Origin: Pseudomonas sp. BN102
GTDB taxonomy: Bacteria > Pseudomonadota > Gammaproteobacteria > Pseudomonadales > Pseudomonadaceae
Length of the DNA stretch: 47,897 bases
Assembly: GCF_029871245.1 (NCBI RefSeq)
Contig: NZ_SSON01000066.1
Location: forward strand, 1 to 47,897
Reading direction: 5' to 3'
The notes under the pieces were generated by a model, which searched no databases, was not told the DNA's origin, and saw only the letters and a program-made list of their open reading frames with translations. Made by a program: the position numbers and the translations under genes. Positions 1-7,176 of the stretch are shown here, one piece after another (the first letter of the stretch is position 1; the number at the start of each line of letters is the position of its first letter).

Positions 1-234
1 GTGCGCGACCTCGGCCCGCGTGGCATCACGGTCAACACCGTGCATCCCGGCCCGACCGACAGCGACATGAACCCGGCGGACGGCCCGGTGGCTGACTTCG
101 TCCGCCCCAACATCGCTGTCGGCCGCTATGGCGAGGCTCGCGACATTGCCGCCGCCGTGGCCTGGCTGGCCAGCCCCGAGGCGGCCTTCGTCAGCGGTGC
201 CGAACTGCTGGTCGATGGCGGCTTCACCGCCTGA
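1..234 (+). CDS. SDR-family oxidoreductase, C-terminal part (5' end outside window)
   Basis: The last 77 residues of a short-chain dehydrogenase/reductase. The segment ITVNTVHPGPTDSDMNP is the usual post-catalytic 'N-x-V-x-PG' stretch, and the tail ends with the family signature of a hydrophobic strand followed by VDGG (LLVDGGFTA). The Rossmann GxxxGxG motif and the catalytic Ser-Tyr-Lys must lie upstream of the window, so the first GTG seen here is probably internal. Such enzymes use NAD(P)H to reduce or oxidise a carbonyl/alcohol; the substrate cannot be inferred. It lies 14 bp upstream of a second NAD(P)-binding gene on the same strand, so the two are probably cotranscribed. Confidence 0.85.
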   Translation: MRDLGPRGITVNTVHPGPTDSDMNPADGPVADFVRPNIAVGRYGEARDIAAAVAWLASPEAAFVSGAELLVDGGFTA

Positions 235-248
235 GGGAGGAACGGGAC

Positions 249-845
249 ATGCAGATAGGCATCATCGGCGCCGGAGCCATCGGCAGCGCCATCGCCCGCG
301 CCCTGAGCAACGCGGGCCTCGAAGTCGTCATCGCCAATAGCCGTGGGCCCGAGAGCCTGCAGGCGCTGGCCAATGAACTGGGGCCGAAGGTCAGGCCGGT
401 CAGCCGCGAGGAGGCCGCCCGGGCGGATATCGTCTTCCTCGCGGTGAACTGGTCGAAGATCCCCGCCGCGCTGGACGGGCTCGGCCCCTGGAACGGGCGC
501 ATCGTGGTGGATGCCAACAACCCTATCGAAGCGCCGACCTTCCGGCCGTTCGACCTGGGCGCCCAGAGTTCCAGCGAAGTGGTAGCGCAGCTGCTACCGG
601 GAGCTCGCCTGGTTAAGGCCTTCAACCACCTGGCACCGGCGCTGCTGGCTGGCGACCCGCAAGCCGAGGGCGGACGCCGCGTGCTGTTCTATTCCGGCGA
701 GGATGCAGCGGCAAAGGCCGAGGTCGCGGCGCTGATCGAGCGTCTGGGCTTTGCTGGCATCGACCTGGGCGGTCTTGCCGAGGGACGCCTTGCGCAGTTC
801 CCCGGTGGGCCGCTGCCGGCTCTCAATCTGGTGAGGTATAGCTAG
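249..845 (+). CDS. NADPH-dependent F420-reductase-like / NAD(P)-binding Rossmann protein
   Basis: A 198-aa protein opening with a textbook Rossmann dinucleotide site (GIIGAGAIGSAIARAL, residues about 3-18) and a short conserved Asn-Ser-Arg after the second strand (ANSRGPESL), typical of NADP binding by the F420-dependent NADP oxidoreductase-like family. The later segments VDANNPIE and LVKAFNHL are also characteristic of that family. In Pseudomonas, which lacks F420, members are usually generic NADP-binding proteins, so the exact reaction is unknown. Start: ATG preceded by GGGAGGAACGGGAC. Length is normal. The last residues (LNLVRYS) fit the usual family end, so the gene appears intact. Likely in one operon with the SDR gene. 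Confidence 0.85.
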   Translation: MQIGIIGAGAIGSAIARALSNAGLEVVIANSRGPESLQALANELGPKVRPVSREEAARADIVFLAVNWSKIPAALDGLGPWNGRIVVDANNPIEAPTFRPFDLGAQSSSEVVAQLLPGARLVKAFNHLAPALLAGDPQAEGGRRVLFYSGEDAAAKAEVAALIERLGFAGIDLGGLAEGRLAQFPGGPLPALNLVRYS

Positions 846-855
846 GGCCTAAGTG

Positions 856-880
856 GCGGACACCGATTCAAGGTGTCCGC
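856..880. terminator. 9-bp perfect hairpin after the oxidoreductase gene
   Basis: GCGGACACC (856-864) and its exact complement (872-880) are separated by 7 bases and followed by only three T. It may terminate the upstream operon, or it may belong to the edge of the IS30-type remnant that begins just downstream. The weak T-run lowers confidence in a terminator role. Confidence 0.4.
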
Positions 881-948
881 TTTCGGCTGTGGATTCAACC
901 GGTGGATGCAACACACTAGATTCTGGGTAGCCAGGAGGAGTGTTACAG

Positions 949-1041
949 ATGCAGCAAAGACTCCGCATCCATTACACCGAGAGCCAGAAGGCATTGATGT
1001 GGGATCGCTGGAAGCAAGGCGACTCGCTCCAGCAGATTGCG
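949..1041 (+). pseudogene. IS30-family transposase, N-terminal remnant
   Basis: An ATG with a strong ribosome site (AGGAGGAG at 932-939) opens a reading frame whose first 31 residues (MQQRLRIHYTESQKALMW then DRWKQGDSLQQIA) look like the helix-turn-helix N-terminus of Pseudomonas IS30-type transposases. After LQQIA the similarity stops abruptly and the frame runs into unrelated sequence, so only the 5' tip of the element remains; the DDE core is missing. The preceding sequence (about 885-920) looks like the left IS end. It marks an old insertion/deletion event between the oxidoreductase genes and the island. From 1042 to about 1350 I see no supported gene. Confidence 0.55.
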
Positions 1042-1352
1042 CTTACTACGGGAAGGCGATTGGCGCAGCGTTTAGCCGTTGCCTTGATGGCGCTGTCGGT
1101 ACCGTGGATACGGGCAGCAAGGAAATGGGCAAGGGTGGCGTCCTGAAGATTCACATTCGTGCTCGTTCGAGTGCAGCTTGGAGTATGCCGCTAGCTTCGT
1201 GCGCTGCTCGTCCCATGGTAACGGCATTACTGTTGCAAGGGATGATGGCTAGTGGCTATTCGCCATCAACGATCCAGGCCCCGAGAGGTTGAGTGCTAGC
1301 GCCGAAGTATCCAATCGAATGCTCGCTTTCTCCGTTATCCGAAACGCGATAT

Positions 1353-1374
1353 CCTTCATTTGAAGGTTTTTTTT
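1353..1374 (+). terminator. Short hairpin plus eight T immediately before the antitoxin gene
   Basis: CCTTC/GAAGG (1353-1357 and 1362-1366, loop ATTT) is followed by TTTTTTTT (1367-1374). This is the shape of a weak intrinsic terminator. It sits only 55-75 bp before the antitoxin start, so it could end stray transcription from the IS30 remnant, act as a leader attenuator, or be an operator palindrome for the antitoxin. The role is inferred from position only. Confidence 0.4.
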
Positions 1375-1428
1375 CTTCATTTGGAGCATGTCATGAGTGC
1401 AATCAGAAATCACGAGGAGAGGAAGGGG

Positions 1429-1851
1429 ATGGCAAAGCCCGCCGCCTTCTGGACCCTGGTTCATGCTCGCGCGAAGCTCACCGAGAACCAGCGGTTGGCC
1501 GAAATCAAGGCTGGGCTGGGCACGGAATGGGTCGTCAGCATGAAGGAAGCCTTTCATGTTTCGACCCAGCTACTGCTGACTTTTGCCAATGCATCTGCCT
1601 CGACGCTGGAGCGTCGGAAGAAGGGCAACCTGCCGCTGGATCAGGTGGCTTCAGAGCGGCTGGATCGTCTGGCCTCTGTAGCGCTACTGGCCGAAGAGGT
1701 CTTTGAGGACAAGCAGGCGGCCGCAGACTGGATGTCCGAGCCCAACCAGTCCCTGGGAGGACGGCAACCGCTGAGCTTGTGCGACACGGAGATTGGCGCC
1801 AATCAAGTGCGCCGGGTCCTTCATGCCATTGAGTGGGGCGGAGCCGCGTAA
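1429..1851 (+). CDS. Xre/MbcA/ParS-type antitoxin (DUF2384)
   Basis: A 140-aa protein preceding a RES-domain toxin. The C-terminal half has the DUF2384 pattern: an acidic helix (LLAEEVFEDKQAAADWM), then PN-x-x-LGG-x-x-PL, then a closing T-x-x-G-x-x-x-V-x-x-x-L-x-x-IEWG. This domain normally binds the toxin, while the N-terminal helical part binds DNA and autoregulates the operon. The start at 1429 was chosen because AGGAGAGG lies about 6 bases upstream; an alternative ATG at 1393 would add 12 residues. The stop codon overlaps the toxin start (TAATG), indicating translational coupling. It neutralises the NAD-degrading toxin encoded next. Confidence 0.85.
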   Translation: MAKPAAFWTLVHARAKLTENQRLAEIKAGLGTEWVVSMKEAFHVSTQLLLTFANASASTLERRKKGNLPLDQVASERLDRLASVALLAEEVFEDKQAAADWMSEPNQSLGGRQPLSLCDTEIGANQVRRVLHAIEWGGAA

Positions 1852-2330
1852 TGCAGGGATGGAGGGTCGCAAAGGAAAAGCGCATCAATGACCTTACAGG
1901 CGCGGGTGCGGCTATTGCTGGTGGTCGTTGGAACGACGTCGACGTACCAGCGGTCTACCTGGGCCTCTCGCCTGGCATTTGCAGCCTCGAGACGTTTGTC
2001 CATACCACGAGCAGGGTCCAGCCACCGCTCAAGATTGCCCTGATCGAGCTGCCAGATGACCCTGGTTTGTATTGGGAGCCCGGGTTTAAAGACTTGCCAA
2101 TGGGCTGGAATGCGGTGCCGGCCGATCGGCCAAGTATGGATTTCGGTACCCGCTGGCTGAGGTCAACGAGTCATCTCGGCCTGATCGTTCCTTCGGTCGT
2201 GATGCCACTGGAAAGGAATCTCGTGTTGAACCCAGCTCATCCCGCGATGGGCATGGTCCGAATCAGAGAGGTCTACAACTTCGCCTATGATGAGCGGATG
2301 TTTAAGGACTTCCCCAAGACGCTGCAGTAG
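1851..2330 (+). CDS. RES-domain toxin (NAD+-degrading family)
   Basis: A 159-aa RES-domain protein. The hallmark residues are visible: Arg in GGRWN (about residue 31), Tyr in VYLG, and Glu in SLETFVH. This pocket resembles ADP-ribosyltransferase folds, and characterised RES toxins deplete NAD+. The C-terminal Ser/Asn region (NLVLNPAHP) is also typical. The start ATG overlaps the antitoxin stop by one base, giving the classic antitoxin-toxin bicistron. Length is normal and the gene appears intact. Such pairs stabilise islands and can act as abortive-infection systems; here it sits at the left edge of the defence-rich region. The function assignment is family knowledge, not tested here. Confidence 0.88.
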   Translation: MQGWRVAKEKRINDLTGAGAAIAGGRWNDVDVPAVYLGLSPGICSLETFVHTTSRVQPPLKIALIELPDDPGLYWEPGFKDLPMGWNAVPADRPSMDFGTRWLRSTSHLGLIVPSVVMPLERNLVLNPAHPAMGMVRIREVYNFAYDERMFKDFPKTLQ

Positions 2331-2376
2331 GCGGCCAGCTCATTGTCCTACCTTCGGGCGGGTTGGTCTGGTGCAG

Positions 2377-2407
2377 GGCCTCGTCTGACAATGGGCGGGG
2401 CTTTTTT
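2377..2407 (+). terminator. Intrinsic terminator of the RES-Xre operon
   Basis: GCCTCGTCT and GGGCGGGGC pair as a 9-bp stem (with G-U wobbles) around TGACAAT and are followed by TTTTTT. It lies 47 bp after the toxin stop codon. Confidence 0.65.
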
Positions 2408-2714
2408 ACAGGAAGGCTCGCGGGGCCTCCACCCAGCGCGGCGGCCAAATGGAAACCGTCTTTGTTGGCTTTGAGGGGTCAAGACCCTCTGCTCCGGACG
2501 AAGAAAAGTGCCGACATCTAGTGGTGGCCGGCCACAGCGATCGATGCGGCTAGCCACTCGGTTAAATGGCAAGCTCGTAGCTCAAGCAACAGCTGATGTA
2601 CCGACACTCACGCTATTGGGCATACTCGATTGGCCTGAGGATCGCCAAGAATGGCCCGTGTCCTCTACAACAATCACAAATCCTGAAAAGGGATGGGCAG
2701 CAGAAGGAGCAGGG

Positions 2715-3518
2715 ATGGGCGTATTCACTCCCGCCGGAGAAACACGTGTCGCGGTCCTGGTCGACTGCGACAACGTATCTCCCGAGATTCTGGAACACGC
2801 GCTGCGTGTCGTTGCCCAGTTTGGACGTGTGGTGCTCCGCCGGGGATATGGCAACCACGGAACACTGGCCAACAAATGGCAGGAGGCACTAGTGCGCTTG
2901 GCCTTCACGCCATGCCTTCAGTACCAGTACGCAGCGGGTAAGAACACTTCGGATATTGCGTTGGCGCTCGATGCCCTCGAAGCGCTCTTCGACCATCGAG
3001 TCGACACTTTCTGCCTGGTCACCAGCGACTCGGACTTTGCCTACCTCTGCCGCAAGCTTCGTGAGCGGGGCGCCACGGTCTGCATTGTCGGTGAGTCCAA
3101 GACACCTGCCGCACTTCGCAACGCCAGCGATCAGTTCTTCGAATGGAGTCGTGACGAGCACGCCGAAGAACCCGCGGAGCAGACCGAGAAGACTGCCGCC
3201 AAGCCTGACGCCAACCTGAAGACCGACCCCGCCAAGCCCGACCCCGCAAAGCCTGCCGTCAAACGCAGACCGAGGTTCGTCTTGGATGCAGTGTCCTTGC
3301 TCGCTGCCAGAACCAGCGAGGGCAAGGTCACCTTGAGCGCCCTGGGGCAATACCTTAAACGAACTGATCCTGCTTTTTCGCCCAGCGCATTCGGCCACTC
3401 GGGCCTGCTCGACATGATCAAAACCTATGACCTGCTGCAGCTTGTCCAAGAAAGCGGTGGGCACTGGAGCGTGAGCCTGGCCGCCCGCGAAGAAGCCGCG
3501 CCCGAAGTGATCAATTGA
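2715..3518 (+). CDS. NYN-domain (PIN-like RNase) protein with C-terminal OST-HTH/LOTUS-like domain
   Basis: A 267-aa protein. Residues about 10-145 form an NYN/PIN-like nuclease domain: VAVLVDCDNVSP supplies the first Asp cluster, TSDIALALDALEAL the second, and LVTSDSDFAYL the third, the metal-binding pattern of LabA/MARF1-type RNases. A low-complexity linker with repeated DPAKP and many Glu/Lys follows. The C-terminal about 75 residues (FVLDAVSLLAAR onwards, ending GGHWSV) resemble an OST-HTH (LOTUS) RNA-binding domain, a common partner of bacterial NYN domains. The start was placed at 2715 because AAGGAG lies 5 bases upstream and the family's first strand follows at once; the frame is open further upstream but lacks a good site. 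RNA targets are unknown. Confidence 0.82.
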   Translation: MGVFTPAGETRVAVLVDCDNVSPEILEHALRVVAQFGRVVLRRGYGNHGTLANKWQEALVRLAFTPCLQYQYAAGKNTSDIALALDALEALFDHRVDTFCLVTSDSDFAYLCRKLRERGATVCIVGESKTPAALRNASDQFFEWSRDEHAEEPAEQTEKTAAKPDANLKTDPAKPDPAKPAVKRRPRFVLDAVSLLAARTSEGKVTLSALGQYLKRTDPAFSPSAFGHSGLLDMIKTYDLLQLVQESGGHWSVSLAAREEAAPEVIN

Positions 3519-3530
3519 TCCGCATCTTGC

Positions 3531-3552
3531 AAAAAAGGGGGCTAGGCCCCCT
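3531..3552 (-). terminator. Intrinsic terminator for radC (minus strand)
   Basis: Read on the minus strand, AGGGGG-CCTAG-CCCCCT is followed by TTTTTT. It lies between the convergent NYN gene and radC and suits radC; on the plus strand there is no T-run. Confidence 0.7.
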
Positions 3553-3556
3553 TGGC

Positions 3557-4064
3557 TCAAATGAGCCCGTGCTCCGCGAAGGAGACTGACCGGGTTCCTG
3601 CGATGATGATGTGATCCAGCGTACGCACGTCCACCAGCGCTAGTGCTTCCTTGATTCGCCGGGTGATCGACTTGTCCGCTTCGCTGGGCTCTGGATTACC
3701 GCTGGGATGGTTGTGAGCGATGATCGCCGCGGCTGCATTCAGGTGCAGAGCTTCTTTGACGACCTCACGTGGATAGACCGCTGTGCTGTCGATGGTGCCC
3801 TGGAAAAGCTCGACGTACTGGATCAGTCGATGCTTGGCGTCCAGGAACAATACCGCGAACACCTCGCGCTCGTAGCCGGCCAGTTTGGCGCGAAGATAGT
3901 CCTTGACCACATCCGGGGGAAGTGAAGCTGGCACCACGCTGCAGCTTGTAATCAATGGCCTGGCGTGCGGCTTCAAGGATCTGATCGGCTGATGCCGGCA
4001 GATAGCACCCTTGGTCGTCGCGCACGAGCAGGGTAGCGGCGATAGCTGGGATAGGTTGCGACAT
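3557..4064 (-). pseudogene. radC: RadC-family JAB-domain protein, frameshifted
   Basis: The N-terminal part ([19 protein letters not shown] ... RGASFTSP) lies in one frame. The continuation ([22 protein letters not shown] ...) lies in another, with the break at a CCCCCGGATG run near 3914-3919; removing one G restores a normal protein of about 165 aa. The second part carries the JAB/MPN metal motif [15 protein letters not shown]. RadC-like proteins of this short form are common in integrative elements; a true DNA-repair role is not established. The start ATG at 4064 has GGAGAACGACC before it. Either a real decay event or a sequencing error in a G/C run. Confidence 0.8.
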
Positions 4065-4295
4065 GGTCGTTCTCCGGTTACTCGGGCGGAATTGCCCGAT
4101 CCCGGACCAGCACGACGCAGCGCAGCAGTCAGGGGGCGAAAGCCGGCCTGGCCGCAAGCGTGCCCCGCACGCGCAGCCCTTGACGGCAAGCGAAGCGCGC
4201 AGGCCCAAGGGGCCGGAGAGGACATGCGCGTCTCTCAAGAAAGCCTATCGCTAGGCTGGAAGCTCGAGTCGGCTGAACCGGCTCGAGCTACTTGC

Positions 4296-4592
4296 CTACA
4301 GCGTCAAAGGCAGATCCCTGATCCGCTGCTCATTGCGCTGCAGCGAACTCAGCCGCTGGTGAATACGGCTCAGGAAACCGACCTCGAAAGCGCGCCTTTC
4401 CATTGCGCAGGGCAGAAGATCACGCTCCGCGATCATGATCGCCCAGAGCCAGCCGCTGCGAGCGTTGTCGAGCCAAGACTGGGCAAGCCTCACACCTTGA
4501 TTGAATGCCTGTCGGCAGTCCGCGGCCCAGATGATCTCCATGCCTGGATGGCCATCGTGTGGCGGGAGGCAAGTCATGACGCCCTCGCTCAT
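4296..4592 (-). CDS. Small hypothetical protein, operon partner of 4589-4858
   Basis: A 98-aa protein of unknown function, with no signal peptide or transmembrane segment. It has a central Trp-rich stretch (SWLDNARSGWLWAIMIAERDLL) and a helical C-terminus. It starts with ATG inside the stop of the preceding minus-strand gene (ATGA overlap), so it is translationally coupled to it. Paired small genes next to an accessory radC recur in Pseudomonas integrative elements, which is the only contextual hint. I do not recognise a domain. Confidence 0.6.
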   Translation of the reverse strand: MSEGVMTCLPPHDGHPGMEIIWAADCRQAFNQGVRLAQSWLDNARSGWLWAIMIAERDLLPCAMERRAFEVGFLSRIHQRLSSLQRNEQRIRDLPLTL

Positions 4593-4858
4593 CGGGCACC
4601 TCCTCGTGCTTCAGAAAGCGCACGACGGAACAGCACGACCATCTCGTCGAGCAGATCCTGGGCCGAGTAGACCACAAGCCGTAGGCGCAGGTTTTCCGGC
4701 TGGAATCCATCCGGCTCGGCCAATTGATCCAGCAAGTTGCCGAGCATGGTGGCGCGCAGTTCGGCCGCAGCCTCGACGGGTAGGGGAGAGCGTTCGGATT
4801 CGTGCAGCGGACTCGGCCGCCGTGGAAAGGGGATAACGCAGGTTTCGAACTCAGCCAT
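4589..4858 (-). CDS. Small hypothetical protein upstream of the coupled ORF
   Basis: An 89-aa soluble protein of unknown function. It has a basic N-terminus (MAEFETCVIPFPRRPSPL) followed by a predicted helical body (AAELRATMLGNLLDQLAEPDG ... AQDLLDEMVVLFRRAL). The start at 4858 was chosen because GGAGGTGCGCC precedes the ATG; a longer in-frame start at 4900 lacks a site. Coupled by ATGA to the next small gene. It probably forms a three-gene minus-strand group with that gene and the broken radC. Confidence 0.6.
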   Translation of the reverse strand: MAEFETCVIPFPRRPSPLHESERSPLPVEAAAELRATMLGNLLDQLAEPDGFQPENLRLRLVVYSAQDLLDEMVVLFRRALSEARGGAR

Positions 4859-5085
4859 GGCGCACCTCCAGAACAGAGGTGGACAAGACCAAAACCCCAA
4901 GGCGGAGCTCTTGGGTAAAAGGTGGGTAGCGCATTTTCCTTATGCTCCTTCGTGACATTAAGGAGCCGCGCGCCATTCGCTACCACACGAATGGAGGCGG
5001 ACCGTGCAAGGGTGGTAGACCGGCTCACGAAGGGCAGCCGGACAGGCCGAAGCCCGCCTCGCACGGCCGCCATAGGAGCACGAGA

Positions 5086-5250
5086 ATGCCGCAGGTCTCG
5101 ATTGAGACTGCACTCGTGTATGACGCAACCGCGCCTTCGTGTATTCGGGCTACCACACCCGGCCGTGGGATTTACCACGACGGGCGCACTCTAGCCTGCA
5201 GGTTTCAGGATGGCAACCTACTGCGGCGTATTGTGGTTAATGCCAGCTGA
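5086..5250 (+). CDS. Small hypothetical protein (54 aa)
   Basis: A short frame with a reasonable ribosome site (AGGAG about 8 bases before the ATG) and followed 20 bp later by a strong intrinsic terminator, which supports it being a real transcription unit. The protein (MPQVSIETALVYDATAPSC ...) has no recognised domain. A longer in-frame extension to 4942 exists but reads as low-complexity basic sequence and lacks a site. Confidence 0.45.
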   Translation: MPQVSIETALVYDATAPSCIRATTPGRGIYHDGRTLACRFQDGNLLRRIVVNAS

Positions 5251-5270
5251 TCGAAAAGCCAACGCGACTG

Positions 5271-5307
5271 CGAGGTAGGTTGAGGGAGTACCTACCTCGT
5301 CATTTTT
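5271..5307 (+). terminator. Strong intrinsic terminator
   Basis: CGAGGTAGG (5271-5279) pairs perfectly with CCTACCTCG (5291-5299) and is followed by TCATTTTT. It ends the small plus-strand gene at 5086-5250. Confidence 0.75.
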
Positions 5308-5438
5308 GGTCTACGAGCTGAAGAACTTTTTGGCTTCAAACGGTCATCCCTATAGAGAAGTCTCCAGTGCATGCGTTGCTGGGCGAGGTGCTCAGGTGTG
5401 CGGCGTGGGGCGCTGGACTCTGTTGGCTTTCTTGGAGC

Positions 5439-7097
5439 TCAGGAGTCCTGCGTAACATGGAGATCGATAGCTAGGTTCGGAAAGCGGAATTCCAATCGCT
5501 GCTCCTCCAAGGCGGTGAACCGAGCCTCTTGCTCCAACACCCGCCGGGGGATTATTGACAGAACGTCTCCCTTGGGCTGCTCGTCGAGGACATTCAAAAT
5601 CTCTGGCCAGCCGAGCCACGAGGCGCGAGGATCCTGGCCTTGCTCTCCGGTAAAGCGTGCTGCATACCGTGCAACGACATAGAGGATAGGCGGCGCATCG
5701 GAGGCCCTGACGTTAAGTCCCAGCGTCCTGGCCAACTCGGCGGAGCTGCGCCCGCCGACCCAGGAAATGACACGCTCAATCCATTCGTTTGCCTTGGCAA
5801 TGTTCCGCCTGCGGCTCTCTCGCTCCGATAGAGAGAACCCAAAGATGTCGTGCCACTTCAGCTGGACCAGCGCTAACGAGCCATGCCATCTGTCGACGAT
5901 GATGGCGTCCACGTCCGTCAGCTTCGAGCCATCAGGACGCCGCAGCTGAAAGCCATGGGGAGGGACCAGGAAACCGGGCTCTGGAAATGCTTTGGCTAGG
6001 TCGGACCGGAAAATCGCCTCTCTTCGATCGACACCCCGATCCCAGTCAGGCTTGTACGCATTGCGTAGATGGCGGAAGAGGGCGAAGTAGGGGTTGGTCA
6101 GGGCCCCGAAGCACGGAAGCAGTAAGTGCTCTCTCCCGAGGTCGACGTAGAAGGCGCAGGGGACTTCGTGTGCCTTTTCCCAGTCCTCCAGGTTTCCACT
6201 ATCGAGCGTTAGCGCCTGCATAGTCGATGAAAGCCGGCTTGGCGGCAGGCCGGCCTCTTGCCAGGCGTTTTCTACGCTGTCCCTCCTGCCATAACGGGTC
6301 AACACATTACTCGCATTGATTCCTGGTCTCTTCCTCTGCAGTAGTCCGACAAAATCGATGTGGCACAAGATGCGTCCCAGTTCCTGATCGCAGGCTTGCT
6401 TCCATTCGCCGAAAGTCCTGTCGCCAAGCATGACGTCATCCGGGAAGGCCTCCGCTTCGAGAAAACCTTTGCCATAGAGCCGGGCTCTTTCCTGGTAGGC
6501 TGACACGATCTCCATGTCACTCTCGTAGTGAATGAACCACCCACCGGGAGCATCGACGTAGGACTTCATGCGCTCGCGTAGTCGCCGCCACCTAAGCTCT
6601 TCCAGGCTGTCCTCTGGACTTTCGGCCAATGCACGTCTTTTCCGGGCCTTCATCGCGTATTGCAGGGAAAGTTCGGGGACGCTGTATGGGACTTTGATGA
6701 CTACGTGGCTGGCACTGGGACGCGACGTCATTGCCAACGCCTGGCGCTCCAGCGCTGCCATTCGGGATAGGTGGGTAAGTTGCCCGCAGGATTCGAGGTA
6801 CGAGTAGGCAAACCGGGCGACTTCAGCGGGCATCGGTTTCCATGCGAGAGCGCCTGGTTGATTTCCGAGCCTTGAAAGAAATGGACGCAATGCAGCGGCC
6901 GTACCCAGCGATATGTAACGATTTTTACCGATACCCTGCAAGTGAATCTCTACAGAGGTATCGAGCGCTCGAATCAGGGCAATGACCGCTTCTCTTTCGT
7001 GGCCATGCCACATCCTGGCAGCTTTTTCTTGGAAGGAGCATAACTGCTGGGCAATGGCTTGTTCTGCGTCGGTCAGGTGCCTATGGTTTTTGCTCAT
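5439..7097 (-). CDS. Candidate PD-(D/E)XK-type nuclease, otherwise uncharacterised
   Basis: A 552-aa soluble protein. No family is recognised over most of its length; the N-terminal half is helical. Near residues 390-415 the pattern K-L-T-D-V-D-AIIVD ... ALVQLKW is a plausible restriction-endonuclease-fold active site: an acidic residue at the start of a strand, then Q-x-K on the next strand, with Gln replacing the usual Glu as in some NERD/Mrr relatives. Start set at the ATG at 7097; a TTG at 7130 would add 11 residues, and neither has a strong site. It is divergent from the HNH endonuclease gene, with 79 bp between the two starts, so they may share control. Probably a defence nuclease; this is inference from motif and neighbourhood. 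Confidence 0.6.
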   Translation of the reverse strand: MSKNHRHLTDAEQAIAQQLCSFQEKAARMWHGHEREAVIALIRALDTSVEIHLQGIGKNRYISLGTAAALRPFLSRLGNQPGALAWKPMPAEVARFAYSYLESCGQLTHLSRMAALERQALAMTSRPSASHVVIKVPYSVPELSLQYAMKARKRRALAESPEDSLEELRWRRLRERMKSYVDAPGGWFIHYESDMEIVSAYQERARLYGKGFLEAEAFPDDVMLGDRTFGEWKQACDQELGRILCHIDFVGLLQRKRPGINASNVLTRYGRRDSVENAWQEAGLPPSRLSSTMQALTLDSGNLEDWEKAHEVPCAFYVDLGREHLLLPCFGALTNPYFALFRHLRNAYKPDWDRGVDRREAIFRSDLAKAFPEPGFLVPPHGFQLRRPDGSKLTDVDAIIVDRWHGSLALVQLKWHDIFGFSLSERESRRRNIAKANEWIERVISWVGGRSSAELARTLGLNVRASDAPPILYVVARYAARFTGEQGQDPRASWLGWPEILNVLDEQPKGDVLSIIPRRVLEQEARFTALEEQRLEFRFPNLAIDLHVTQDS

Positions 7098-7176
7098 ATG
7101 GCAATCTCGGGATAGGCGGCTTCGTGCCAATCATCCATGGAAGGGCCTGTGGAAGGCTCGCGAATAAGGAAAAGAG

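Noticed and set aside
1042-1352. Possible short genes between the IS30 remnant and the antitoxin
   Set aside because: Several short frames exist on both strands, but none has a ribosome site and a recognisable or coding-like sequence.
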